Shown here piece after piece: positions 10,926-21,782 of a DNA stretch of 64,000 nucleotides; positions within the stretch are counted from its first letter, which is position 1, and every line of letters begins with the position of its first letter. The position numbers and the translations under genes are program-made. Source of the stretch: Apoderus coryli (taxonomy: Eukaryota > Arthropoda > Insecta > Coleoptera > Attelabidae). The notes beneath the pieces are model-generated. The model did not search any database, had not been told where the DNA came from, and worked only from the letters and a program-made list of their open reading frames with translations. Where the stretch lies: positions 10,832,869 to 10,896,868 of the forward strand of contig OU452209.1 in NCBI GenBank assembly GCA_911728435.2, read 5' to 3'.

Positions 10926-12960
10926 ATGAAAATATTTGTAAGTAAAAAATTTATTCAGGTTTTAAAGAAACCCTCTAGTGCAAATTAAAGTTCATTATTT
11001 GGGTATTTCGCGTTCCGCAATCAAAAATAATCCATTCGGATTAATAATAAAATAAAGAAGATTAAAAGAAACTATTAGAATCACAAGGGGTTAACAGCAA
11101 TGCCTCTCAGAGTTTTCTATAGATATTGATAGAATTTGGTTCAACATTGTATAGTTCAAACACAAATAATAAGCTTAAATCTATTCGCGCCACAACAAAC
11201 ATAATATAGAAATCTCTAGTGTAATTATACTTCTAGTAGTTATTACGTTACAAGGTCGATAAAGAGCAAATAACGGCTCGGCTGAAGATTAGGGCGACAG
11301 CTGAGGATCATCATCAGCCGTTTTTCGTTATAGGTACTGCAGATTTTGTAAACTTTAATTAAAGAACAATAAAATAAAGAATATTTTGTCGATCGTGGAT
11401 TTTTAGCTCTCTATAAATCTCCATCCATCTCCAGTAATGAAAAATAAAAGTCCAATCTCCACGAAATGAATTTAATATAATAATCGTTCTTATAGCCATA
11501 CATGTTTCGAGACTAGACCATAATGAATAAATGAAATGTTATTAGGTATACTCGTACATCAAACGACTATTTTATTGTTTTCTGGAAAAAAAAATAGTTT
11601 AACTAATTGGATAAACTAAACTAAATAAACTGTTGCCCTCGAGTCACGAGTACCTCTCCATACTTAAGTGTAAAAGTAATATTTCTGTGACCTTTTTACC
11701 TTTCTCGTGGTGACAAGCTATATTCCCGATTTTTTTTATAGTAGACATCAGTTATTAGCTCTCCATATCATATACGTAATATATATATATGGAGACTATT
11801 AGTTTCATCAAACAATTTTTTTTTTTTTAATTTCACCGGAAATACTTGTTTTTGGTCATTTTATACATAAATAAGTAGTTTTAAAAAAATTTCTGTCTGT
11901 CTGTCTTTATCCACGAAAACGCAATAACCGCTTAACAGATTTTAACCAAATTTGGTGCAAAAATACTATTGGACATGGCAAGGAGCTGATGAGATTTTGG
12001 GAAACATTGAGCGTAGGCAAGGGGTTTAAAAGAGGGTTCAAAAATTAAAACAATTCATAGTTCTTAAATTTATCCTATTATATTATAATTTTTTGCGCAT
12101 TTAATTGAATATAACCTAAAATATTGAACATAAAATATTAGACCACATTGGCGTTCGAAAATGGTGTAAAATGGGGTAAAAAAGATTTAAAAAAAAACGT
12201 ATTTCTTGAACATAGCAGAAATATTAACTAGTTATTTATAGTTTTGATAGAATATAACCTATAATATGTGTCATAAATAGCTTACTTACATAGGCGTTCG
12301 TAAATAGAGGAAAAGGGATCAAAACATAAAAATATATATGTCCTAAACTTATTCGAAATATGGAATAATTTTTCATAGTTGTGTTACAATATAAGCTAAA
12401 AAATATTCCATAAAAGAATTGGCTCACACTAATCTTTAAATTATTTTTGTAAATAGTAAACTTTATCGACTAATAATTTTGTAGGTACAAAAAATAATTA
12501 ATTATCTCTGTACCTAACAGTTGATCCCAAAAAAATTAAAGATCTAATATTTTTGCAGATATGTATCATCATCTGTATTTACATAATTCCACGATCACAT
12601 TCAACCATTGGAGTTGGGCGGCAGTACAAAAAAGTTTACAAAAGTTTCATCGAACCAATTCTCAGTCATGCTGTAGACAGCTTATTACATTATCGTCCGC
12701 AAATCCGTCACTATCAACAACCGATAAAACATAACAGTTACCATCACTCATATCATGACCACCACAATTCTCACCATCATGGATTTGACGGTTCTGGATA
12801 CGGCTATGGTGGTCATGAATTTGGTGGACATCATCCGTTCTATCAACATTTAGATGGGCATCATGGAGTGTACGGCGATTTCCATTACCCTGGATATGGG
12901 CATGGCTATGGTCATGGATTTGGAGATGGGATTTTTGATGGCGATGATCATATTTTTTAA
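10926..12960 (+). CDS. Secreted His/Gly-rich protein, two exons
   Basis: Exon 1 (10926-10937) encodes only MKIF and ends at GTAAGT. Exon 2 (12559-12960) follows a TTTTGCAG acceptor, in phase 0. Joined, they give 137 residues. The start, MKIF then ICIIICIYII, forms a clear signal peptide. A basic and hydrophobic stretch follows to about residue 55. The rest is rich in His, Gly, Tyr and Asp, with repeats such as YHHSYHDHH and GYGHGYGHGFGDG. A tiny first exon that splits the signal peptide is typical of insect cuticular protein genes. No RR chitin-binding motif is present, so cuticle, silk or metal binding are all possible. AATAAA signals lie at about 12960 and 13001. Exon 1 is inferred from splice fit, not proven. 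Confidence 0.65.
10938..12558 (+). other. Intron of the His/Gly-rich gene
   Basis: It starts GTAAGT and ends TTTTGCAG. It holds one copy of a dispersed repeat (about 11620-11770), a short TA run near 11780, a CTGT tandem at about 11893 and otherwise AT-rich DNA. No RNA gene was seen. Confidence 0.55.
11620..11770 (+). repeat. Dispersed repeat, copy 1
   Basis: It shares the order 'gttgccc', 'acgag', 'acttaagtgtaaaagtaata', 'tgtga' and 'cttttt' with 13282-13430. The family is not identified. Confidence 0.5.
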
Positions 12961-13281
12961 ATAAATTTTATCACATATAAAAAAATATCACTAGATATGT
13001 AAATAAATTTTTGCGTAGACTTTGTATTTACTTGTTTCTATATACCGAGTGGCCCAATTGAAACGGTACTCCTAGAATATTTTTAAGTCATTTTTTTCAG
13101 GAAAACCTCGGAATTCGTCGATTTTGTTTGAAAAGGAGTATTTCTTTGAACAGGCCTGACAACCCCATCCAGCACCTTAACTTGCACAAGGTGTCAAGTT
13201 GCACATTGTTTTAAAGGAAATTCGATTCTCTTCACATACCTACATGTCAGGTATTGTATCTTTAATTTTGGTTCAAAATTG
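12961..13281. other. 3' flank of the His/Gly-rich gene
   Basis: It contains the polyadenylation signals and then unassigned AT-rich DNA. Confidence 0.4.
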
Positions 13282-13430
13282 ATCTAAATAAAATGTTGCC
13301 CACGAGGCACGAATAGTTATATCCATATTTAAGTGTAAAAGTAATATTTTTGTGATCTTTTTGTCATTTACCTTTTTGTAAGACAATAATTTTTATTTTA
13401 TTTTTATTATAAACATCAGCTATTTATTTT
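13282..13430 (+). repeat. Dispersed repeat, copy 2
   Basis: Diverged partner of 11620-11770. It lies about 150 bp left of the BEL/Pao insertion. Confidence 0.5.
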
Positions 13431-13576
13431 TATTTAAATTATTCCATGTTTCATCTTCTACTATCTCAATGGGGCACCATTAGCGTTTCCCACAAAAAAT
13501 TTGGGATTTATATGCCAGATACCAGGTTACATCCATATATTATAATCCTTATAATTTCTTTTATTATCACAATAAG

Positions 13577-13581
13577 CTGTG
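13577..13581. repeat. BEL/Pao target-site duplication, left
   Basis: CTGTG directly precedes the 5' LTR and recurs directly after the 3' LTR at 19392-19396. Confidence 0.8.
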
Positions 13582-13748
13582 TGTTATGTTTAGAACATTC
13601 CATATATTGTAGAACATTCCATATATTGTATTATTATTATTGATTATTGTTAAGTTTCCGTCAGATTGATAGTTAATAAAAAAGATTTTCAAGAAATAGT
13701 TTTCTAAATAATTAATCCATAAATAAACCACTTAAGAGTATATTTACA
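13582..13748 (+). repeat. BEL/Pao 5' LTR (167 bp)
   Basis: It starts TGTTATG and ends TTTACA. It contains a 19-bp unit (AGAACATTCCATATATTGT) in tandem duplicate, present once in the 3' LTR. The rest is base-for-base the same as the 3' LTR. Confidence 0.9.
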
Positions 13749-13766
13749 TGGTCCTTCGAGTAAAAC
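13749..13766 (+). promoter_or_regulatory. tRNA primer-binding site
   Basis: TGGTCCTTCGAG starts at the base after the 5' LTR. TGG complements the tRNA CCA end and the rest suits an acceptor/T arm. The tRNA species was not assigned. Confidence 0.6.
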
Positions 13767-13853
13767 AGAACTAAAATTTGGATAATAGATCTATAAAGTT
13801 GGAAAATTGGTAAATAAATAATTTTGAAAAATAAAACAAAAATTTGACAAAAA

Positions 13854-16800
13854 ATGTCATCTATAAACGAATTATCAGATTGTATTGGATTTGCTGATCA
13901 AGTAAAAGAGAAAACCCCTTCAAAGGTAAATGGAGATGAAAATGAGAAATTGAATAATAATCCTCCAGTTGAAGGAAGAAACACGAGATCAGTATCATCA
14001 ATTGCAACGAATAGATCGAAAAACAGACAGTTAATGGAATTACAATTAGAGAAAATTAAGAAACTCGCTATAATAGAAGAAAAACAAGCTGAAATAGAAA
14101 ACCAACGTCTTGAGAGACAAGCTGAAATAGAAAACCAACGTCTTGAGAGAGAAAAGAAAATATTGGAGTTAGAAATGCAGTGTAAATTTAGTGATCTTGG
14201 AAGCAAGTATGGTAGTGAAATTGATGGTAAAGAAATACAAGTTGACGAACCAAATATATCAAATATTATTGAAGAAAGACCACAAGAAAAGGTAAAACAT
14301 TGGATTTGCCAGAATGAAAACGATTTTGAGGCTTTTTCTAAAAACAAAAATATAGAAGATCATGAATATATGAAAAATGTTTTTTTGAGGCGTTCATGTG
14401 ATAATGATCTACCATTATTTTCTGAAGATCCAGAGGAATGGCCTCTCTTTTATTCCCAATTTAAGAGAACTTCAGAAACATGTAAGTTTTCAGATGAAGA
14501 AAATATTTTACGTATTCAAAGATGCCTACGTGGAAAAGCGAGAGATACTGTAAAACCACTTTTACTCGCACCATCAAATCTTCAGACAATAATTGAAACT
14601 TTAGAGTTAACATTTGGACGGCCAGAAATAATAATAAATATGTTAATTGACAAAGCGCGAAGAGTTCAGTCTCCAAAAGATGGTAAACCAGATTCGATGT
14701 TAGCATTTTCTAATATAGTAGCTAGTTTGACAGCTACTATGGAAGTATTGGAATGTAAGGGACATTTGTATAATCCACAATTGATAGAAGAATTAGTCCG
14801 AAAATTGCCTTATTTTATGAAAATGGAATGGGGTGCTCATATTTTAAGAAACAAGGATGTTAGTATAAAGATTTTTTCTGAATGGCTTCGAGAAAAAGCT
14901 AAAATATCATGCTTAATTGACTTTCAAGTTGGAAGAAGCGATGATTATAGAAATGTTCAACCATATAAAAGAAAGGAAACAGTGTTATCGATAAAAAGTC
15001 AAGATCAACTTTCAAGGAAATGTATAATTTGTAAAAAAGAATACCATCCCGTAGAAAACTGCGAAGATTTTATTAAAAAAAGTATTAATGACCGTTGGGA
15101 ATATGTCAAAAGTATGAAGCTGTGTTTCTGCTGTTTAAAAATTAATCATTCAAAGACAGTTTGTCGAAAAAAGAAACGATGCGGTATAGACAATTGTCAA
15201 CAACTCCACCACGAACTACTTCACCATAAAAAGGAACCTATTCCTGAAACTACAGTTACAGAAAATGTATGTTTTTTAAATAGAAATGCATCACAAGTTT
15301 TATTGAAAATTTTACCCGTTAAATTATTTGGACCAACAAATATTGAAATTAATACCTTTGCCTTTTTTGACGAAGGTGCAACTGTATCATTAATTGATGA
15401 AGAACTTTCAGAAAAATTAGAATTGAAAGGTGTAAATGAACCGGTTTGCTATCAGTGGACTAATGACATTACACATGAGGACAAAAACTCTCGAAAAGTC
15501 AGCCTGAAAATATCTGCTTCTTATGAAAATGCCAAAGTGTTTAACTTAAATCAAATTAGGACACTGAGGAATATGAAACTACCAAAACAAACAGTGAATG
15601 TAGAAAATCTCAAGAAAGAGTATCCAAATATTTTCGAAATAAATATGCTGAATTCATTTTATGAAGAAAGGCCGATGATCTTAATTGGTCAAGATTATTC
15701 CCAGCTAGCAATACCGAAAAAGGTATTAGAAATAACCAGAAATGGCCCCGTTCTTTCGAAAACCTCGTTAGGATGGGTAATACATGGAAAATTAAAGATA
15801 CTATCTGAAACAAATACTGAATTTTTGTATCATATTTGTGATATTCATGACTCTGTGTCAGATCAACAGTTACATGAATCAGTCAAAAAATATTTTAGTA
15901 TTGAATCATTTGGTGTGAAAGCAACAGACAAATGTAACAAAACTAAAGACATATTGAGAAGTGAAAAAATCATGACAGAAACTATTAGAAGACTAGACGA
16001 CAGATTTGAAATTGGTTTATTGTGGAAGAATGATAATGTACAATTTCCTGAAAGCAAAAAAAATGCTCTCAGTCGATTATACTGTATGGAGAGAAAAATG
16101 GATAGAGACACAAATTTTGCCGAAAAATATTGTGAGAAAATTGAAGATTACTTAAGAAAAGGTTATGCACGAAAATTGAATAAAGAAGAAACAGTAGCTG
16201 AAAATACAAAAATTTGGTATTTACCACATTTTGGAGTGATAAACCCAAATACCTAAGCCTGATAAACTGAGATTAGTTTTCGACGCTGCTGCTAAAAGTA
16301 ACGGAAAAAGTTTAAATAGTGAATTACTTCAAGGTCCTGACCTACTAACACCACTCGTTAGCGTAATTTTAAAGTTCCGAAGATATCCGATAGCCTTCAT
16401 TGGAGATATAAAAGAAATGTTTCACCAGGTACTTATTAGAGAAAACGATAGGCCAGCACAGAGATTTCTATTTAGAGGTTTAAGAAGAACTGGGGAGCCT
16501 GATATTTATGAAATGAGTGCTATGATTTTCGGAGCAACGTGTTCGCCTTCATTGGCTCAATTCGTAAAGAATAAAAATGCTGAAATGTGTAAAAATGAAT
16601 ATCCTGAGGCTTTTGAAGCAATAACGAGAAAACATTATGTTGATGACTATCTCGATAGTAAACTAACTGAAGAAGACGCAATGAAATGCATACATGATGT
16701 TATTTCAGTACATAAGAAGGGTGGATTTCAAATTTGTAATTTTGTTTGTAATTCAGAAAATGTATTAAGGGAAATTCCAGAAAATATTCGATCCTCAAAA

Positions 16801-19232
16801 GTAAAAAATCTTGAAGAACATACAAATATACCCGTTGAAAGAGTGCTTGGAATACAGTGGCTTCCAAAAGAAGATAAATTTATATTTCCAATCAAACTGA
16901 ACAAAATTAACCCGAAAATAATAAATGAAAACAAGATTCCTACGAAAAGAGAAGTTTTAAGAGTAGTAATGTCAATTTACGACCCACTTGGTTTTTTGTG
17001 TAACATTTTAATAACAGGGAAAATAATATTACAAGAAATTTGGCGCTCTGAGATTGGATGGGATGATGAAATACCTACAAATTTATATGAAAAATGGATT
17101 TTTTGGATAAAATGTCTGAAAGATTTAGTACCAAAACTTGAAATACCTAGATGTTACGGGTACGAATTAGGTCAATCAAAAGATATTCAGTTGCATGGTT
17201 TCTGCGATTCCAGTGAAAAAGCGTTTGCAGCAGTAGTTTACCTAAGATTTAAAACTTTATCGAACGTCGAAACATCTTTGGTAATGGCGAAAACTCGGGT
17301 AAGTCCACTACGGACAATGACTATTCCTAGACTTGAGTTACAAGCTGCAGTACTTCTTAGCCGATTAATGAAAACCGTGTCTTCAGAAATAGATTTACAC
17401 ATTTCGAAAAAATTTTATTGGACAGACTCTAAAACAGTTTTTCATTGGATTAAATCTGAAAATAGGACTTTTAAAATATTTATAGCACATCGTGTAGGAG
17501 AAATCTTAGAACTGACAGAGAAAGATGAATGGTACTGGTTGTCTACAAAGGAAAATGTTGCTGACGAAGGTACACGAATCTTCAAAGCTCCCGATTCTCT
17601 AGAACGATGGTTCAAAGGTCCAACATTTTTAAAAGAAAATTTAGATATGTTTGTAAACGAAAGTAGAAAATCTAACTTAAATTTCGACACAAAATATGAA
17701 GAATTGGAAATTAAAGAAAATATATTAACGATCAATAGCAATAATATGAAAAAATATGAAGAATTTTTACCCGATATTGGGAGATTTTCGAAGTATGAAA
17801 AATTAATTCGATCAACAGCATGGATATTGCGATTTGCAAAAAATTGTTTATTGAAGGAAAAAAATAAAGATTTGTTGTCAGTAGAAGAAATTGAAAACGC
17901 TGAAATTATGTGGTTTAAGAAAGTTCAGCAAGATTGTTATAGCCAAGAAGTTGTGGCTTTGAAAAATTCAAAATTACCACAAAAGTCAAGTAAAATTTAT
18001 AAATTATCACCATATATGGATTCCCAAAAAATAATACGTCTAAAAGGAAGAATTCCACCGGGGGAAGAAAAATATTTTGATAGAAAAAATCCCATTATAT
18101 TAGACTCTAAGCATAGATTCACTAACTTACTTATCGAAAATTATCACATTAAAGCTTGTCATCATGGTTATGAATATGTTATTAATGAAGTTCGACAGAA
18201 GTTTTGGATTCAAGGTTTAAGAAACGTGTAAAGAAAATATGGATTAATTGTCAAATTTGTAAAAATATCAGATCAAAACCCGTGACTCCTGAAATGGGAA
18301 TGTTGCCAGAAGCTCGACTAGCTGTATTATAGAAACCATTTACAAAAACTGGACTAGATTATTTTGGCCCCATTAACGTAATTATTGGCCGAAGGCATGA
18401 GAAAAGATATGGCGTTATATTTACATGTATGACAACACGAGCGATACATCTTGAAGTAGCTGGATCTTTAACAACCGATTCCTTCATTATGACATTGCGC
18501 AGATTTATAGCAAGAAGAGGAGATGTTGAAGAAATATTTTCAGATAATGGTACAAATTTTCATGGTGCAAATAAAGAACTTTTCGGAGAAATAAAGAATC
18601 TAAATCAAGAACAGATAGCGAATGAAATGTTACGAAAGAGAATAAATTGGCATTTTAATGCACCAGCTGCTCCACATATGGGAGGAGTCTGGGAAAGACA
18701 AATTCGGAGCATAAAAAAGATTTTAAAAGTTGTCTTAACTGATAAAACACCGAAAGAAGAAGTGCTACATACAGCGTTAGTTGAAATTGAATTTCTGCTG
18801 AATTCCAGGCCATTAACTTATGTCCCAGTTGATCCTCTCGCTCCTGAGTGTATAACCCCCAATGATTTTTTAATTGGGATGCATTCCAATTATTTACCTG
18901 GAGATATAAGTGAGCATACCGATTTACGAAAACAATGGAAAGTTGTACAGGGAATAGTTAATGATTTCTGGAAAAGATGGATCAAAGAATATTTACCAAC
19001 TTTAAATATAAAACAGAAATGGATTGAGAAAGGAGAAAACATAAAAGATGACGATATCGTACTTATAGTTGATAATAATTTACCGAGAAATACATGGCCA
19101 TTAGGGAGAGTTACAAAAACATTTCCAGGAAAGGATGGTGTGGTTAGGGTAGTCGATGTTAAAACGGCAATGGGTACATATCGTCGGCCAGTAACGAAAA
19201 TTTGTAAAATGGACGTGAAGAGTCTTCACTAG
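13854..19232 (+). pseudogene. BEL/Pao gag-pol polyprotein with three breaks
   Basis: The ATG at 13854 opens an 800-codon frame. It holds a coiled coil with a repeated ENQRLER unit (residues about 60-105), a DUF1759-type gag (about 175-330), and zinc-knuckle Cys/His motifs (CIICKKEYH, CFCCLKINH) near 390-450. A retroviral-type protease block with FFDEGATVSLI sits near 500, followed by the start of the A17-type RT region. A one-base insertion near 16250 shifts frame. RT continues with IGDIKEMFHQ and HYVDDYLDS (about 16633), then RNase H (CDSSEKAFAAV near 17205). An integrase HH-CC domain is cut by a one-base deletion near 18230, and a TAG lies at 18330-18332. The integrase core follows with TGLDYFGP, FSDNGTNF and GGVWERQIRS. 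It ends at 19232. Confidence 0.9.
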
Positions 19233-19243
19233 GGGTGGAGAAA
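19230..19243 (+). promoter_or_regulatory. Polypurine tract
   Basis: AGGGGTGGAGAAA abuts the 3' LTR and is the expected plus-strand primer. Confidence 0.7.
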
Positions 19244-19391
19244 TGTTATGTTTAGAACATTCCATATATTGTATTATTATTATTGATTATTGTTAAGTTT
19301 CCGTCAGATTGATAGTTAATAAAAAAGATTTTCAAGAAATAGTTTTCTAAATAATTAATCCATAAATAAACCACTTAAGAGTATATTTACA
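19244..19391 (+). repeat. BEL/Pao 3' LTR (148 bp)
   Basis: Same as the 5' LTR minus the 19-bp duplication. It is followed by CTGTG at 19392-19396. Confidence 0.9.
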
Positions 19392-19716
19392 CTGTGTTAT
19401 TAAATTATACGTAGAGTTTATGGTCATATTATACAATACAATGATGTGTTTTATACAAATTATATTATTATAAATTATAACTTTTCCAAAGTAAGCGCAT
19501 TAAGTACTTTTTAAGACTCCCGTGTAGTAGAACATCAAAATGGCCGCGCCCTATATTCATTGACCTTATGAGCCGGATTGTTGCATTAATCTATACCCGA
19601 TGTGTGCGACAAGAATAGACCTAGAGTGGGTATAAAGACATTTGCTTACTGTGTAGTTAAATGGGATTTCCAAGTAGTTCCAATAATTTTTTATAGTTTT
19701 TGAAGTTATTTTAAAA

Positions 19717-20195
19717 ATGGTAAAGTCCTGCAGTGCGGTAAATTGTACACAGAAGTGGAAAAAAGATAACCAAATAAAATTCCATAAGTAAATAATTTCT
19801 ATATGGTTGAAATACTCATTAAAATGTAACATAACCTTCAAGCCTATATTTATATATCTATTTCGTCGAAGAGGACTATGGAAAAAATGTGCATAGTACC
19901 AGAGTTTTGGAGAGAACTGCTCTGCCATCTCATTTTAATTTTCCTCTTGATTTAACCAATACATTCAAAAAACGAAGACTTTTAAAGCGAGGACTCCCTG
20001 TAAATCCGAAAGGTAAAACAACATTGGCGATTTTCCAAAGTTTTATACTTTTGTTACAAATAGGTTTTAAAAAATCCGTATTTTGTAAATTTTCTTTTAG
20101 TTTCAGGACAAGGTTCCCAGTCAGGTAATGCTGAAAATGACCCCAATGGAAGCCACGATGTACAGAAAGTCAATAAAAATACCAAAACTGAATAA
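19717..20195 (+). pseudogene. THAP-domain gene, incomplete (remnant or mis-resolved exons)
   Basis: The ATG at 19717 gives MVKSCSAVNCTQKWKKDN and IKFHK. This is the C2 half of a C2CH THAP zinc finger, ending at a GTAAAT donor near 19788. A second block (19859 to about 20012) reads YFVEEDY, RTALPSHFNFP and RRLLKRGLP, which resembles the H-F and AVPS/F end of the domain. A third exon after TTTCAG (20107-20195) fits in phase and ends NKNTKTE. The middle of the domain, with its conserved Trp and Pro and the CxxH pair, was not found and no good acceptor precedes block two. It may therefore be decayed. AATAAA follows at about 20195. Confidence 0.5.
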
Positions 20196-20515
20196 TAAAT
20201 AAATATTTTTATAAATTTTCTGTTTTTTGTTCTAGAGCATATCCTTCCAATATTCTTAAATTTTATAGAATTTTCTCACTATTAAGTTATTTTTATAATA
20301 ATTTAACGAATTAATGTTATATCTTTCGAAGTTAGTAACAATTCCCAAGTATTTTTAATAAAAACTATTTAAGCAAATTAATATTATGTCCCTACAAATA
20401 AGTACAATGCACTTGGTGCGTTTTCTACCCACTTTAGCTTCATCTTTCTTTCAAACCTCTCTTTCTAATGTTTTCCGCATCGCTGATGCATAATATTGAA
20501 TATTGAATATTATAT
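20196..20515. other. Intergenic AT-rich DNA
   Basis: No feature was seen apart from the preceding gene's poly(A) signal. Confidence 0.4.
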
Positions 20516-20553
20516 CATAGAATAACAAAGTTAGCTAGCTTTCTTATTCTATG
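20516..20553. mobile_element. 38-bp palindromic micro-insertion, copy 1
   Basis: It runs CATAGAATAACAAAG ... CTTTCTTATTCTATG, an almost complete palindrome. ATTATAT lies on both sides (20509-20515 and 20554-20560), like a 7-bp target duplication. The same sequence recurs at 39179. Confidence 0.65.
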
Positions 20554-20591
20554 ATTATATTATGTATATGGCCGGTGCATTTCTAGTATTA

Positions 20592-21172
20592 GGGAGTTAA
20601 GGCAAAACCAAGGACGTATACGTATCTCCATACGTAAACGTGAGATTTTGGTTATGTTCACACTAGATAAGCAGTCATTCAAAATAGAGTTAAGGTGCCA
20701 TCCAATACGTATCGTAGATGCGGAAGGTAGTGATAACCCTTTACTTGAGAAAAAGACTATTTTAGATTTTTCTACTTCCATTTACTATGTTGTTAATATT
20801 ATTGTTTTTTTTAATTATTAACCAAATACATATATATTTTATTATGTACATCTATAAACAATAACAGAAACATGTTTATAATTGTTACAAAATAAACTAC
20901 TACTACTAATAATAATAATAAAGTATTTATTACAAAATAGCTTAGCTTAATTTTCAATTTAGATTGAGTTTTTAATGTTCTATCCTAGATATTCGTACAA
21001 GTTCATGTAATTCCGACAACAATCGGTTCAATACGTTTAAGTATACGATACGCGTAGAGGTACATATGTTTACGGCCTTCGTATCGTTAAACGTATCATA
21101 AATTTAAAGAGCGCATGCGTAGATGTCAAAAGATACGTTTACGTATACGTCACTGGCTTTGCCTTAACTCCC
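20592..21172. mobile_element. 581-bp TIR element (MITE)
   Basis: The termini GGGAGTTAAGGCAAA and TTTGCCTTAACTCCC extend with few changes to about 27 bp. TATTA flanks both ends (20587-20591 and 21173-21177). ACGTATACGT-type palindromes cluster inside both ends. It has no coding capacity. Confidence 0.75.
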
Positions 21173-21198
21173 TATTATGTCCCTTCTCGATATCTCTG

Positions 21199-21634
21199 GT
21201 CGGCACGTAAATTATATATTTATATCGATTATCGATGGTTTTTGTTCGTGTTCCTCGACTCTCGACACTGGTGAAAGTCCAATCACAGCTACATACCATA
21301 GAATAAAAAAGCTAGTTAGCTAACGCTAGCTGTGGTCCAATTGCATAGTATGTATTGAGCAGCAAAGTCAGTGATGTCAATTAATTTTGTAAAATGTGAG
21401 GTGACTGAATATTGCTGAAAAAGGATTTCGCAATTTCGCATTATCACAATAAGGTAATTCATTTATTTTATGGTTAGTGACCACGATTCACAATGTCGGC
21501 ACGTAAAATGATACATTTATATCGATGGTTTTTGTTCGTGTTTCCCGAAACCGGTGAAAGTCCAATTGCATATGTATGTCTGATCTGCAAAATTATCGAA
21601 TACTTTTAATGTCAATTAATTTTGTAAAACGTGC
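21199..21634. repeat. Direct duplication upstream of mRpL53
   Basis: 21199-21405 and 21495-21634 share GTCGGCACGTAAA, TATATCGATGGTTTTTGTTC and TGTCAATTAATTTTGTAAAA in the same order. The first copy holds a 51-bp insertion (21284-21334) absent from the second. This lies about 150-580 bp before the mRpL53 start codon. Confidence 0.7.
21284..21334. mobile_element. 51-bp micro-insertion related to the 38-bp palindrome
   Basis: It starts CACAGCTA and ends TAGCTGTG. Inside is CATAGAATAAAAAAGCTAG, matching the 38-bp family. GTCCAAT lies on both sides (21277-21283 and 21335-21341). The duplicated upstream block at 21495-21634 supplies the empty site, with one GTCCAAT. Confidence 0.7.
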
Positions 21635-21782
21635 GGTATCCCCTCTCTTGACTGATCTAAGGATTTAAAATTAGGTTAATTTTTAGTTCCAGGTTAAATT
21701 TAATTTTTCCTTTTAACATAACCAATAAACTTGTTTATTTTTGTTTTACTTTTAGCTGCTAGTATTTCTAAATTTGGAAGAA

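Larger units (their letters stand above)
13582..19391 (+). mobile_element. BEL/Pao LTR retrotransposon, 5.81 kb
   Basis: Complete element with two LTRs, a 5-bp CTGTG duplication, a primer site, one gag-pol reading unit and a purine tract. The domain order gag, zinc knuckles, aspartic protease, RT, RNase H, integrase, and the YVDD RT box, identify BEL/Pao. No envelope gene follows the integrase. The LTRs are identical apart from one 19-bp tandem duplication, so insertion looks recent, yet the coding region has three breaks. Confidence 0.92.

Noticed and set aside
11980..12010. CTGATGA followed by GAAAC (possible hammerhead)
   Set aside because: The bases between them cannot form stem II, and no stem I or III pairs.
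13898..14347. 149-codon minus-strand ORF
   Set aside because: It is the antisense shadow of the BEL/Pao gag coiled coil.
19566..19928. 120-codon minus-strand ORF
   Set aside because: No motif, and it overlaps the THAP exons on the other strand.
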